NCBI RefSeq assembly: GCF_002208115.1
Contig: NZ_CP020946.1
Location: 1,612,001 to 1,676,000, forward strand
DNA: 64,000 bases
Origin: Bdellovibrio bacteriovorus
GTDB taxonomy: Bacteria; Bdellovibrionota; Bdellovibrionia; Bdellovibrionales; Bdellovibrionaceae
Reading direction: 5' to 3'
The notes below the pieces were generated by a model. That model did not search any database. It was not told the DNA's origin and saw only the letters and a list, made by a program, of their open reading frames with translations. Each line of letters begins with the position of its first letter. Within the stretch, counting starts at the first letter, position 1. The position numbers and the translations under genes were made by a program. Shown in pieces: positions 34,924 to 42,763 of the stretch.

Positions 34924-36323
34924 AGACGGAAGCGAATCAGACTCTTTAGCGCCTTCATTTTAAAAGGCGTATAAGGGGGATACATGATTCGCAAAAGCTT
35001 CCCGAAGAAGGACTGTTTTAAGACCGCCTTTTCATGGGAAAAGGCGCGGAAGCCATGTTTGCCATGATAGCTGCCCATTCCACTGTGATTCACGCCTCCA
35101 AAGGGCAGATGCGGGTTCACAAAGTGAATTACGGAATCATTAAAGACCAGGCCGCCTGAGCTTGTTTCCTGCTGAATTCTTTCCATGTTCATCTGACTGT
35201 GAGTATAGCAATAAAGCGCCAAAGGCTTTTGGCGTTCATTGATGAAATGAATCACTTCAGAGATCTCGTGGAAGGTCAGCACCGGTAAGATCGGACCAAA
35301 GATTTCTTCCTGCATGATCAGGGCATGGGGATCGACGTTTTCCAAAAGGGTCGGGGAGCAGAAATGCTCGCCGGGAGATGTTTCCCCGCCGAAGAAGACC
35401 TTGGCATTCTTGCTGACGGCATCATCCACCAGGTCTTTCAGGCGTTGGGTGTGGTTGATGGACACCATGCGCGCCAGATCCGGTGAGGTGTGGCGAAGGT
35501 CTGCGGATTTTCCATAGAAGTTTTCGATGGCCGCGATCAGGTGTTTCTTAAACGCCTGATGAATGCTTTCGTGCACGAAAAGATAATCCGGCGCCACGCA
35601 AGTTTGTCCGGCATTGATAAACTTGGCCCAGGCGATTTTTTGTGCGGCCTCAGAAAGATCGGCTGTGGCATCCACAATGGTCGGGGATTTTCCGCCCAAC
35701 TCCAGAGTCACACTGGAAAGGTGCTTGGCTGCGGCTTCCATGACGATTTTTCCCACCCGCGTGCTGCCGGTGAAGAAGATATGATCGAAGGGAAGTTTCA
35801 GTAATTCCTGGGTGGTTTCGACTCCGCCCTCGGCAACAAAGACATGTTCTTCCGTCAGGGTTTCGGTCAGGATTTTTTTAATCACATAACTCGTATGACG
35901 GGTCAGTTCCGAGGGTTTCACAATTGCGCAGTTGCCTGCGGCGATGGCTGACACCAAGGGTAGCAGGCACAGTTGGAAAGGATAGTTCCAGGGTCCAATC
36001 AGCAGGCACACCCCTCGGGCTTCCGGCAGTATATAGCTGCGGCTTCCAAACAGTGTCAGGGGTGTTTTTACTTTCTGTGGTTTGCTCCAGCGGGAAAGGT
36101 TTTTGCGGATGAATTTGATTTCTTTTAAGACCGGATAGATTTCCGACAGCAGTGTTTCAGCTTCGGGTTTTTGGAAGTCTTTCTTCAGGGCCTCGATGAT
36201 GTCCGGCGTGTGAGTCTCGATGGCTTTTTCCAGGGCCTTCAGTGCCTCGATGCGGGCTTGAAGGCCTTCGGAGCGAAGTTTTAAGGAGTACTGCTTTTGA
36301 TGAAGAAAGATCCGTTCCAGCAT
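34920..36323 (-). CDS. Aldehyde dehydrogenase, class 3/coniferyl-aldehyde type
   Basis: 467 residues, the shorter ALDH3-like length. NAD(P) motif FFTGSTRVGKIVMEAAA, catalytic Glu in VTLELGGKSP (about 210) and catalytic Cys in NAGQTCVAPDY (about 244). The C terminus is basic and hydrophobic (LLRIMYPPYTPFKMKALKSLIRF), as in membrane-associated fatty-aldehyde dehydrogenases. It probably oxidises medium- or long-chain aldehydes. Last gene of a minus-strand run that includes the C26 hydrolase 60 bases upstream. Confidence 0.92.
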   Translation of the reverse strand: MLERIFLHQKQYSLKLRSEGLQARIEALKALEKAIETHTPDIIEALKKDFQKPEAETLLSEIYPVLKEIKFIRKNLSRWSKPQKVKTPLTLFGSRSYILPEARGVCLLIGPWNYPFQLCLLPLVSAIAAGNCAIVKPSELTRHTSYVIKKILTETLTEEHVFVAEGGVETTQELLKLPFDHIFFTGSTRVGKIVMEAAAKHLSSVTLELGGKSPTIVDATADLSEAAQKIAWAKFINAGQTCVAPDYLFVHESIHQAFKKHLIAAIENFYGKSADLRHTSPDLARMVSINHTQRLKDLVDDAVSKNAKVFFGGETSPGEHFCSPTLLENVDPHALIMQEEIFGPILPVLTFHEISEVIHFINERQKPLALYCYTHSQMNMERIQQETSSGGLVFNDSVIHFVNPHLPFGGVNHSGMGSYHGKHGFRAFSHEKAVLKQSFFGKLLRIMYPPYTPFKMKALKSLIRFRL

Positions 36324-36383
36324 GCCCTTTATGTTAGATCACTGTCTGTAAAGGGCAATAGATTAGTGGACCGTCTGGCTGTG

Positions 36384-37406
36384 TTACAGAGCAAAGATCT
36401 TGGAGCAACGGGAAGGCATCACGACGTTCTTTTGCTGCACAATACGCCAAAGGATCTTGGATCCCAGTTGATTGTTCATGAGTTCCGGGTGGAACTGCAA
36501 AAGCAGGCCCCGGCCGTTTTTAAACTCGGTGGCTTCGGTGACTCCGTCATGTCCCTGCGCGGCCAGTTGTAATGGACCATTTTCTTTATAGATCACTGCC
36601 TGATGGTGTAATGAATTTACCAATAGTTTTCCATCCGCGTTTGGCACCAGTGAACCCAGAATGTTGTGTTTGGTTTTATGAACCTGAATTTCATGCCAGT
36701 CATTTCCGTGGCTGACTTTGTCGCCCACGTGGAAAGGCACATCCTGCATCAACTGATAGCCCAAGGCCACCGCCGAAATCTGAGAACCCCTGCAGACCCC
36801 CAGCAGGAAGCCTTTTTCCTGTGCAACATAAGACTTGATCAGTTGAATCTCGAACTGATCGCGCGTCGGGATGGTGTTGCGGGAGTGAGTGTTTTGTTTT
36901 TTATAAAGAGTCGGCTCAACGTCATCACCCCCCATGGCCACCATGAATGGGAATTTTTCCGAGATTTGTTTGAACAGATCGCGGGTTTCTTCAAGGCTCA
37001 GTCCCAGGTTGGCGTTCATGGGAAGAATGAACGAGCTATGACGGCTTTGCGCAAAGATTTTTTTAAAATTGATCACGCGCTGGGAATTCATGCCGTAATC
37101 TTTGGGAAGATTCGCAATCAAAAGCGCGCGCGATTCGCGGGAATTTTCATTTAATGGTTTAAAACCCGACAAAGCCAGGTCCGGAGTTCTTCCTTCGAAT
37201 AGCTCCATCAGTTCGGGTTGTCTTTGCAGCTCGCGCATATAGCGGGTGGCGGCCTGTTCTGGTGTTTCACCGGACTTCACAGGAAGAATGATGGGCGCCA
37301 GGGTGTTTCCCGGACTCCATTCATACAGACGAACCAGATCCCCGGTGGCCCAGGCAAATCTGGCAAAACTTAGAACCAATAATAGAATCCACATACTGTA
37401 ACCCAT
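36384..37406 (-). CDS. Secreted class I glutamine-amidotransferase-like hydrolase (peptidase C26)
   Basis: 340 residues from the ATG at 37406; the next in-frame ATG (37394) is possible, and a longer TTG frame to 37520 encodes an unlikely basic leader. Signal peptide MGYSMWILLLVLSFARFAWA. The C26/GATase1 core has the nucleophile elbow LLGVCRGSQ and the His-Glu pair LLQFHPE, with MAMGGDDVEPTLY-like sequence typical of gamma-glutamyl-GABA hydrolase PuuD relatives. An exported member is unusual and may cleave gamma-glutamyl bonds in the periplasm, possibly wall peptides or glutathione (inference). Confidence 0.83.
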   Translation of the reverse strand: MGYSMWILLLVLSFARFAWATGDLVRLYEWSPGNTLAPIILPVKSGETPEQAATRYMRELQRQPELMELFEGRTPDLALSGFKPLNENSRESRALLIANLPKDYGMNSQRVINFKKIFAQSRHSSFILPMNANLGLSLEETRDLFKQISEKFPFMVAMGGDDVEPTLYKKQNTHSRNTIPTRDQFEIQLIKSYVAQEKGFLLGVCRGSQISAVALGYQLMQDVPFHVGDKVSHGNDWHEIQVHKTKHNILGSLVPNADGKLLVNSLHHQAVIYKENGPLQLAAQGHDGVTEATEFKNGRGLLLQFHPELMNNQLGSKILWRIVQQKNVVMPSRCSKIFAL

Positions 37407-37512
37407 ACCAGAGTTCCATTCAAAAGCGGTGCCTGCTTTGCGGTCCTGATATTTATCCTGGTGGTTTCGGCGGAGGTGGCGGCGTTTCAGTTTGAGACAG
37501 CGACCAATTTCG

Positions 37513-38685
37513 TTATTCAATCACACGATAGTTGTCGGGATTTGAACAGGTGCGGCCGAAGCGTTTTTCAAGATGCACGGCTGTCTGGGCAAGACTTGAA
37601 ACATAGCCCGGGCCTCCGTGGCTTTGCCACACTTGCAGCCATTCAGGGAAGCTGTACATCGAGGCCGAAACGTTTCTCAGCACTCGTGAAACCGCCACGT
37701 CGATTTGTGTTTCGTTCAATTGGCGGTTTTGTTCGCGCAATTGTTGTTTCAGATTGTTTTTGTGTTTGTGGAATTCTGCCAGACCCTTTTTGAAATCAAA
37801 GTCTTTGGCTTGGACATAGGACAGCGCCTGGGCGCGGTCTTCTTCGGTCAGGCTTCCCAGCAACTGAATGTTGAATTCCTGGCTTTTGCGACGAATGAAA
37901 TCCACGCGACTGAAAAGGTAGTCCTGCAGATTTTTTACGGCCACAGCCCCGCCCGTGTTGTATCCCAGGGTGATCAGAATGCGTTTGATCTGAACATAAT
38001 CCTGACGGGGATATCCCGCTTCGCGCAGCAGGGCCGGGATGTTGCGTTTGGCGAATTCGTTGTCGACATATTTTTCATTCAGTTTGTGAAAGATCCCGGC
38101 ATAAAGCAGGTTTTTCACCGGGTTCGAGTTCTTTGACATCAAAGAGCATTTGCTTTCTTTCAGCAACGGACGCCAGAAGCTGGCGCCCCGGTACTGGGTG
38201 CGGGATTTGATCCACTGGCAGGATTTTTTGCGGCTTTTAAAGATCTGCTCCTTGTAGGCAGGCAGCACCTGATCCACATCCGCGATGGCTTTTCCGGTCA
38301 GTTGCCCGATGCCGGCGTCCCCATTGGGATTCTGAATCTGCACGTGAAAACCGCTTTCCATCATCAATTTCGGGAACAGCCACTGTGGATCAATCTCCAG
38401 ACAATCAGTGATGTTTTCAAAAGCCTGACTGAGGGCTTTGATTTCAGAGGTGGTATAGCGTGGGCGCGGCTGACCGGCCTCGGGCTGGCTCTTTTCAGAG
38501 GAGCATCTCACAAAGAGACGCGACTTTTCCCCCACAGCAATACGCGGGAACGAGTTTGTCAGGGCGTGGTCCATGCAGGTGTCGAAGTTCTCTGCGGAGG
38601 CAAAGAACGGCAACAGGCTGACCACGAATGTGACAAACACCGCTTTTAGAAGCTTTATAAAGGTATTGGAAAAGAACCCTTGCAT
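37513..38685 (-). CDS. SLT-type lytic transglycosylase-like protein
   Basis: 390 residues with a signal peptide (about 1-31, ending FASA). The lysozyme-like SLT fold is marked by LFPKLMMESGFHVQ, with probable catalytic Glu110, and NPNGDAGIGQLTGKA. Four or more cysteines (Cys37, Cys61, Cys95 and later) may form disulphides. The C-terminal 150 residues are helical. A periplasmic peptidoglycan hydrolase is the best guess. It lies 29 bases downstream of the GCS2 gene and its stop is close to the C26 hydrolase gene, so the run is probably one operon. Confidence 0.82.
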   Translation of the reverse strand: MQGFFSNTFIKLLKAVFVTFVVSLLPFFASAENFDTCMDHALTNSFPRIAVGEKSRLFVRCSSEKSQPEAGQPRPRYTTSEIKALSQAFENITDCLEIDPQWLFPKLMMESGFHVQIQNPNGDAGIGQLTGKAIADVDQVLPAYKEQIFKSRKKSCQWIKSRTQYRGASFWRPLLKESKCSLMSKNSNPVKNLLYAGIFHKLNEKYVDNEFAKRNIPALLREAGYPRQDYVQIKRILITLGYNTGGAVAVKNLQDYLFSRVDFIRRKSQEFNIQLLGSLTEEDRAQALSYVQAKDFDFKKGLAEFHKHKNNLKQQLREQNRQLNETQIDVAVSRVLRNVSASMYSFPEWLQVWQSHGGPGYVSSLAQTAVHLEKRFGRTCSNPDNYRVIE

Positions 38686-38714
38686 GCCGTCTTAACAAAG
38701 CAAGGGCTCTGCCA

Positions 38715-39851
38715 TCAGACGACGTCGAGGTCCTTTTCAAAGACGTCGCAAAGTGAGTCGACGACATCTTCAAGTGATCCGGTTTTCTCAAACAGGGCGC
38801 GCTGGATTTCATAGGAAGGATGGGTCAGATCCTCTTCGACCAGTTGTTTTAGATATTCTGTGTAGCCCATCTCGGCGGCATCCTCTTTCATCGCGGACAG
38901 CAGATCGTTGATGTCCGCGCGAAGATTCTTGGTCAAGCCATCATTATCAATCAGCACGTCGCAATCAAGTCCATGGCGGGACGCACGCCATTTGTTTTCG
39001 CGCACCATCCAGTCATCCGGCGTCTGACGGCGAATGCCCTGATCCAGACGTTTTTGCAGGTGACGGGCCAGCAGGTGAATGAATGCCACAAGGCGCGTGG
39101 TTTTGCGAATTCCCGGAACACCGTCACAGATGCGGATTTCCAGTGTGCCATAGTTCGGGCTGGGACGGATGTCCCACCAGATGTCCTTGAAGCTTCCGAT
39201 GGATTTGCTGCGGGTTAATTTCTGTACGATGTCTTCAAATTGCGCCCAGTTTTCCACACGGCACGGGGTGCCTCCGGCCGGGTGAGCCTCAAACACCGTG
39301 ATGCGCGAGGATGCCAGGCCTGTGTCGTGGCCCGTCCAAAAAGGGGAGCTTGCCGACATCGCCAGCATGTGCGGCAGATAGTATAGGAATTCATTCATCA
39401 TGGCGATGCAGTGATCACCATCTTTCATTCCCAGATGCACATGCAGGCCGTAAATCATCAGACGGCGGGCAATGTGCTGGTTTCTTTCAATCAGATACTC
39501 ATAGCGATCCGATGGATAAAATATACGATGATGCCATTGAGCGAACGGATGGGTTCCGTTGGTCGCAAGTCTTGCACCGTGCTTTTTACAGATACGCGAA
39601 AGCTCGCGGCCAGTTAGCAGCAGTTCATATTCCACTTCCTGCACGTTTTTGCAGATCGGGGTGTCGATTTCCAGCATACTCTGAAAAATTTCAGGTTTCA
39701 GATGCGGGCTTTGTAAGGACCATTCTTCCAGGATATCCGGAGATATGGGGTAAAGGTTTCTGGTTAGCGGGTGAATGATTTGAAGCTCAACTTCTACACC
39801 CAGCGAGAATAAGTCCGATTTTCCAAAAGGAATGGGTTGAGGCTTAGTCAT
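38715..39851 (-). CDS. GCS2 family carboxylate-amine/glutamate-cysteine ligase (YbdK-like)
   Basis: 378 residues. N-terminal SDLFSLGVEVELQIIHP is the GCS2 signature; HVHLGMKDGDHCIAMMNEF and TLEIRICDGVPG supply metal and ATP ligands. YbdK has weak glutamate-cysteine ligase activity; the physiological product here is unknown. First gene of a minus-strand run with the lytic transglycosylase and C26 hydrolase. The ATG has AAGGTGA upstream. Confidence 0.88.
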   Translation of the reverse strand: MTKPQPIPFGKSDLFSLGVEVELQIIHPLTRNLYPISPDILEEWSLQSPHLKPEIFQSMLEIDTPICKNVQEVEYELLLTGRELSRICKKHGARLATNGTHPFAQWHHRIFYPSDRYEYLIERNQHIARRLMIYGLHVHLGMKDGDHCIAMMNEFLYYLPHMLAMSASSPFWTGHDTGLASSRITVFEAHPAGGTPCRVENWAQFEDIVQKLTRSKSIGSFKDIWWDIRPSPNYGTLEIRICDGVPGIRKTTRLVAFIHLLARHLQKRLDQGIRRQTPDDWMVRENKWRASRHGLDCDVLIDNDGLTKNLRADINDLLSAMKEDAAEMGYTEYLKQLVEEDLTHPSYEIQRALFEKTGSLEDVVDSLCDVFEKDLDVV

Positions 39852-39906
39852 AAAATCACCTTAGGGAGTTATGACCATCGGGGCAAATTTTAATGATGAA
39901 AATGTA

Positions 39907-39942
39907 GGAATAATATGACTTGGCGGAATAATATGACTTGGC
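39907..39942 (+). repeat. 18-bp perfect tandem duplication
   Basis: GGAATAATATGACTTGGC occurs twice back to back (39907-39924 and 39925-39942), upstream of the GCS2 gene on its promoter side. Because it lies 56-91 bases before that ATG, it may duplicate a promoter element or operator. Confidence 0.9.
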
Positions 39943-39960
39943 GCGCTCAAATAGGCCTGA

Positions 39961-39990
39961 AAATAAAATGGGGGGCCTCATCGGCCCCCC
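39961..39990 (-). terminator. Terminator for the 40-residue membrane protein gene
   Basis: On the minus strand GGGGGGCC, loop GATGA, GGCCCCCC, then ATTTTATTTT. Perfect 8-bp GC stem; the T-run is interrupted by one A. It lies 60 bases after the stop of the small gene. Confidence 0.75.
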
Positions 39991-40050
39991 GGACTCGTGT
40001 GAAGGGAACCACCAAACCTTCACTGAGTCGCCCAAAATAAATTTTTAGTT

Positions 40051-40173
40051 TCAGTATCGTCTTTTCCTTGCTTCAACCCGGGCGGGGCTTCGTGCCACCG
40101 TTATCCAGAGAGCGTACATCACGACTCCCGAGTAGAAGAGGCAGAACATCGCTACATCTTGTAAGTCTGTCAT
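40051..40173 (-). CDS. 40-residue single-pass membrane protein
   Basis: Begins MTDLQDVAMFCLFYSGVVMY, continues as one hydrophobic helix, and ends in a strongly basic tail (SPARVEARKRRY) that should stay cytoplasmic. The ATG has a strong site, AAGGAAGGAGAG, and a GC-rich terminator follows the TGA. Size and layout (short N terminus, one helix, charged tail) resemble CcoQ-like or other accessory subunits of membrane complexes, but no sequence match is claimed. The gene is independent of its neighbours. Confidence 0.65.
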   Translation of the reverse strand: MTDLQDVAMFCLFYSGVVMYALWITVARSPARVEARKRRY

Positions 40174-40458
40174 GTACTCTCCTTCCTTTACTTTTTGCGG
40201 CCTTCCTTGGCCTCGGATTCCTGAGGTGCCATCCTAGCGTCCCCTTGTTTCCGTTTGTAAGAGCGTCCGTGCTCTTATTGATATGACAGGGAGGGGTGGG
40301 GTGACAGGGAGGGGTGGGGTTGGGGTTAATCTTTTTTGCTAAATTTGTGGGCAAAAAAAGGTCTAGTTACTGGCCGGGGCCCAATGGGCATCCTATTGAC
40401 TCTGAGGGGTCAAAATGGTTAATTAGTTGTTCCCTCTATCAGAATTTCTTATAGGTGC
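40174..40458. other. Region between the small membrane protein gene and tRNA-Leu
   Basis: No gene seen. It carries a 7-bp hairpin TAAGAGC/GCTCTTA (about 40258-40277), the G-rich tandem repeat at 40285-40329, and AT-rich sequence before the tRNA that should hold its promoter. Confidence 0.4.
40285..40329 (+). repeat. G-rich tandem repeat with G-quadruplex potential
   Basis: GACAGGGAGGGGTGGGGT is present twice in a row (40285-40302, 40303-40320), followed by TGGGGTT. That places seven runs of three or more G within 45 bases on the plus strand, enough to form a G-quadruplex in DNA or RNA. Confidence 0.85.
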
Positions 40459-40541
40459 GCGCGGATGGTGGAATTGGTAGACACGTACGTTTGAGGGGCG
40501 TATGCGCAAGCGTGAGGGTTCAAGTCCCTCTCCGCGCACCA
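40459..40541 (+). tRNA. tRNA-Leu (anticodon GAG)
   Basis: 83 bases including CCA. Acceptor GCGCGGA pairs with TCCGCGC; anticodon stem TACGT/GCGTA (with wobble) encloses TTGAGGG with anticodon GAG; a long variable arm as expected for leucine (TGCGCAAGCG); T arm GAGGG-TTCAAGT-CCCTC. Confidence 0.95.
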
Positions 40542-40699
40542 CTCTTTGGGGCTCTTGCCCTCCTTGGCTTCGGACAGTCCTCGCTCTTTTCTTTATTTTA
40601 CTAGTTTAGGTCGCTTTTGGGTTCGTCGGCGTCTTTGGGTGTTTTAGTTTACTGCAAAGGCCTGCGGAACTTGCCAATGAGGGCAAGAGCCCCAAAGAG
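40542..40699. repeat. 27-bp near-perfect inverted repeat flanking a 104-bp spacer
   Basis: The left arm (40542-40568, beginning CTCTTTGGGGCTCTTGCCCT) and the right arm (40673-40699, ending AGGGCAAGAGCCCCAAAGAG) are reverse complements with one mismatch in 27. The left arm starts at the base after the tRNA-Leu CCA end. The T-rich spacer has no open frame with a ribosome site. It could be a MITE-like or integration remnant, or a long RNA hairpin downstream of the tRNA. Confidence 0.88.
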
Positions 40700-40738
40700 C
40701 GCTGCGCGCAGAGGGCCGTTCACTGCGTGGGTGGAAGC

Positions 40739-41382
40739 TCAGGGGGTTGGGTGTCCTACGAGTTCTGTTTTTCCTTGGTTGATGCGAATGGCTTCGCCGT
40801 CGTGGAGGGTTTTGTATTTGATGTTGTGGGTTTTGTAGTAGGCTACGACGTTTTCCATTGCTGGGGATTCTGGGTGGTTGGAGCGATAGTGTGGGGCTAT
40901 GCAGAAATCAATGAGCCCGAGGCCTTCCCATTGTAGTTCGGTTGCGGGGATTTTTTCTGGTTCGTCGGCTAGATGAATTCCCTTGAGTGTCGGGCTTAAG
41001 ACGCAGGCGCCAGCACTGAATCCACCATAGACCAGATCCGATGTCTGTAATAAATTCGGGAGGAGTGTGTCGAGGCCGGATTTGTTCATCGCCCATCGAG
41101 GGCAAATGTATTTCCGCCTGCGGCCCACATCAATCCATAATTAGATAAAGCAGATTGCAGATCGGCTTTTGCATTAAAATAGTTTCGCAGATCCAGTTCT
41201 TCCATTTCGATTCCAAGCTCTGCGAAGGCCATTTTGTATTTTAATACATAGTCCGGTCTTTGCTCGTTCCCAAAAGGATCGGTCGCATTCATGATAAGTG
41301 CGGCCCTCTTATTTGAACCGATAAGTTCAGTCAGTTTTTCGGGCGCATTTCCGATTTGGTAGGAAGATAAGAATAACTTCAT
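40739..41382 (-). pseudogene. Peptidase E (S51, alpha-aspartyl dipeptidase) broken by a one-base frameshift
   Basis: The first part (41382 to about 41095) begins MKLFLSSYQIGNAPEKL and reaches the S51 motif AAGGNTFAL, then runs to a stop at 41086. The second part continues in another frame as RWAMNKSGLDTLLP, with the catalytic elbow GGFSAGAC and FCIAPHYRSNHPES, ending at 40739. Adding one base near 41096 (CTCGA to CTCCGA) would restore GGNTFALRWAMNKSG, as in intact family members, to give about 213 residues. PepE is a cytoplasmic serine dipeptidase for Asp-X. Either a real lesion or a sequencing error. Confidence 0.82.
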
Positions 41383-41539
41383 CTGAAAAATGTAGCACTA
41401 CTGCCGACGCGTGAACATGAATTTGTCGATGAATTTTCACCTCTCGAAGTCGCACTGTAGGAGGGTGGACATTTTTTCGGGTCTGTGATATTGTCAGCCT
41501 ATGTTTGTAATTAGTTTTTCTGTCTCAGAGTAGTTTTGC

Positions 41540-41572
41540 GAAGAAAGGCTTGAGCTGGGCTCGCCTTTCTTC
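41540..41572. other. Strong intergenic hairpin
   Basis: GAAGAAAGGC, TT, GAGC, TGG, GCTC, GCCTTTCTTC: a 10-bp outer stem, two-base bulge and 4-bp inner stem. No long T-run on either side, so it may be an RNA element (small RNA or 5' leader of the 89-residue gene at 41663) or a weak bidirectional terminator. The rest of 41383-41662 shows no gene. Confidence 0.5.
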
Positions 41573-41662
41573 CGCTTCTTGTTCAAATCGGAAAAAATTA
41601 TGGATGGAGTTCTGCTTCTTTAATTTGAAGCAGGGCGGTTGCTTTTGTTTTATGGGAATCAG

Positions 41663-41932
41663 ATGAATATGAAAAAAGAAGAAGTGCTAACGACAGAATC
41701 CAGCAAGGTCGAAAGCTGGGAGCGCTGGTGGCATGCATTGTCTATTTCTGACACCTTGTTGTCCCGGGCGGAAGAGGACCCTTCGATGAAGGAAATCTGC
41801 AACTATCTGGAGAGCATCGAAGTCGTGTTCGAAGACGCCTGTGATCCGGCTGATGACTTTAAGGCTTATGCCATCCGGTCGCTCTGTCAGGCGGTGCGAC
41901 GGACCCTAAAAAATAAGCAGGAGTCGACGTGA
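41663..41932 (+). CDS. Hypothetical small soluble protein, 89 residues
   Basis: From the ATG at 41663 (GGGAA upstream): MNMKKEEVLTTESSKVESWE, then a helical, acidic domain (WERWWHALSISDTLLSRAEED, MKEICNYLESIEVVFEDACDP) and a basic end (LCQAVRRTLKNKQEST). No signal peptide or membrane segment and no family recognised. Coding-like composition supports a real gene. Confidence 0.6.
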   Translation: MNMKKEEVLTTESSKVESWERWWHALSISDTLLSRAEEDPSMKEICNYLESIEVVFEDACDPADDFKAYAIRSLCQAVRRTLKNKQEST

Positions 41933-42043
41933 TTTCGAGCACTTGGACGCATGCGACGCAACTGGTTAGGTGGGCCGGGTTTTCTTTGATGTAGAATGTA
42001 TAAAATTCTTTTCGCCTGTCCAATCCGGTGGTACAGAAATCCC

Positions 42044-42733
42044 ATGGCTTTACAGGAACGCACTCTTAAAAAAGAAATTCTGAAGATGGTTGTTGGTTTT
42101 CATCGCTTTCAGCAGCGATTCTTTAACAATCAGGATTCTCACCTGTACGAACACCTTTCCAGCATCGGTCAAAGTCCCAAGACGCTGATGATCGCCTGCA
42201 GCGACTCTCGTGTCGATCCGGCTATTTTGTTCTCGTCCTCGCCGGGTGAAATGTTTGTGGTTCGCAACGTTGCTAATCTGGTGCCTCCGTTTGAATCCAA
42301 TATGGGTTTCCACGGGGTCAGTGCCGCGATCGAATTTGCCGTGGCCAATTTGAAAGTCGAAAACATCGTGGTTCTGGGGCACCGTCAATGTGGTGGTATC
42401 CGCTCTCTGTTCCAGCCTGAAAACGTCCTTAAGGGCGGCTTTGTGGCGCAGTGGATGACCATCGCGGAAACAGCGAAGCTGAAGGTTCTTGAGAAAGATC
42501 CACATGGGGATCTGGATACACACTGCCGTGATTGTGAAAAAGAATCCATCGTGACTTCTTTGCAGAATCTACGTTCGTTCCCGTTCATTCAGGATGCGAT
42601 CAAAAACCGCGGATTGGAGCTTTTCGGGGTTTACTTCGACCTGGAAAACGGTCACCTGTGGAACTACAATGACGCCACTCACGTGTTTGATGAAGTCACC
42701 CTGAACGGTCTTCGCGCCACGAATTTGCCTTAA
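42044..42733 (+). CDS. Beta-class carbonic anhydrase
   Basis: 229 residues from the ATG at 42044 (MALQERTLKKEIL); an upstream ATG at 41996 adds 16 residues. Zinc ligands and active residues are present: ACSDSRVDP (Cys, Asp-Arg pair) and GHRQCGGI (His, Cys). VVRNVANLVPP and the GVSAAIEFAV helix are typical. It interconverts CO2 and bicarbonate in the cytoplasm. Single gene; a hairpin (42756-42776) overlaps the stop of the convergent gene downstream. Confidence 0.93.
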   Translation: MALQERTLKKEILKMVVGFHRFQQRFFNNQDSHLYEHLSSIGQSPKTLMIACSDSRVDPAILFSSSPGEMFVVRNVANLVPPFESNMGFHGVSAAIEFAVANLKVENIVVLGHRQCGGIRSLFQPENVLKGGFVAQWMTIAETAKLKVLEKDPHGDLDTHCRDCEKESIVTSLQNLRSFPFIQDAIKNRGLELFGVYFDLENGHLWNYNDATHVFDEVTLNGLRATNLP

Positions 42734-42763
42734 AATTTCAAAAGACAATCAGAAGGCTTCACG

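Noticed and set aside
37407..37520. N-terminal extension of the C26 hydrolase from a TTG start
   Set aside because: The extra residues are highly basic and would bury the clear signal peptide that begins at 37406.
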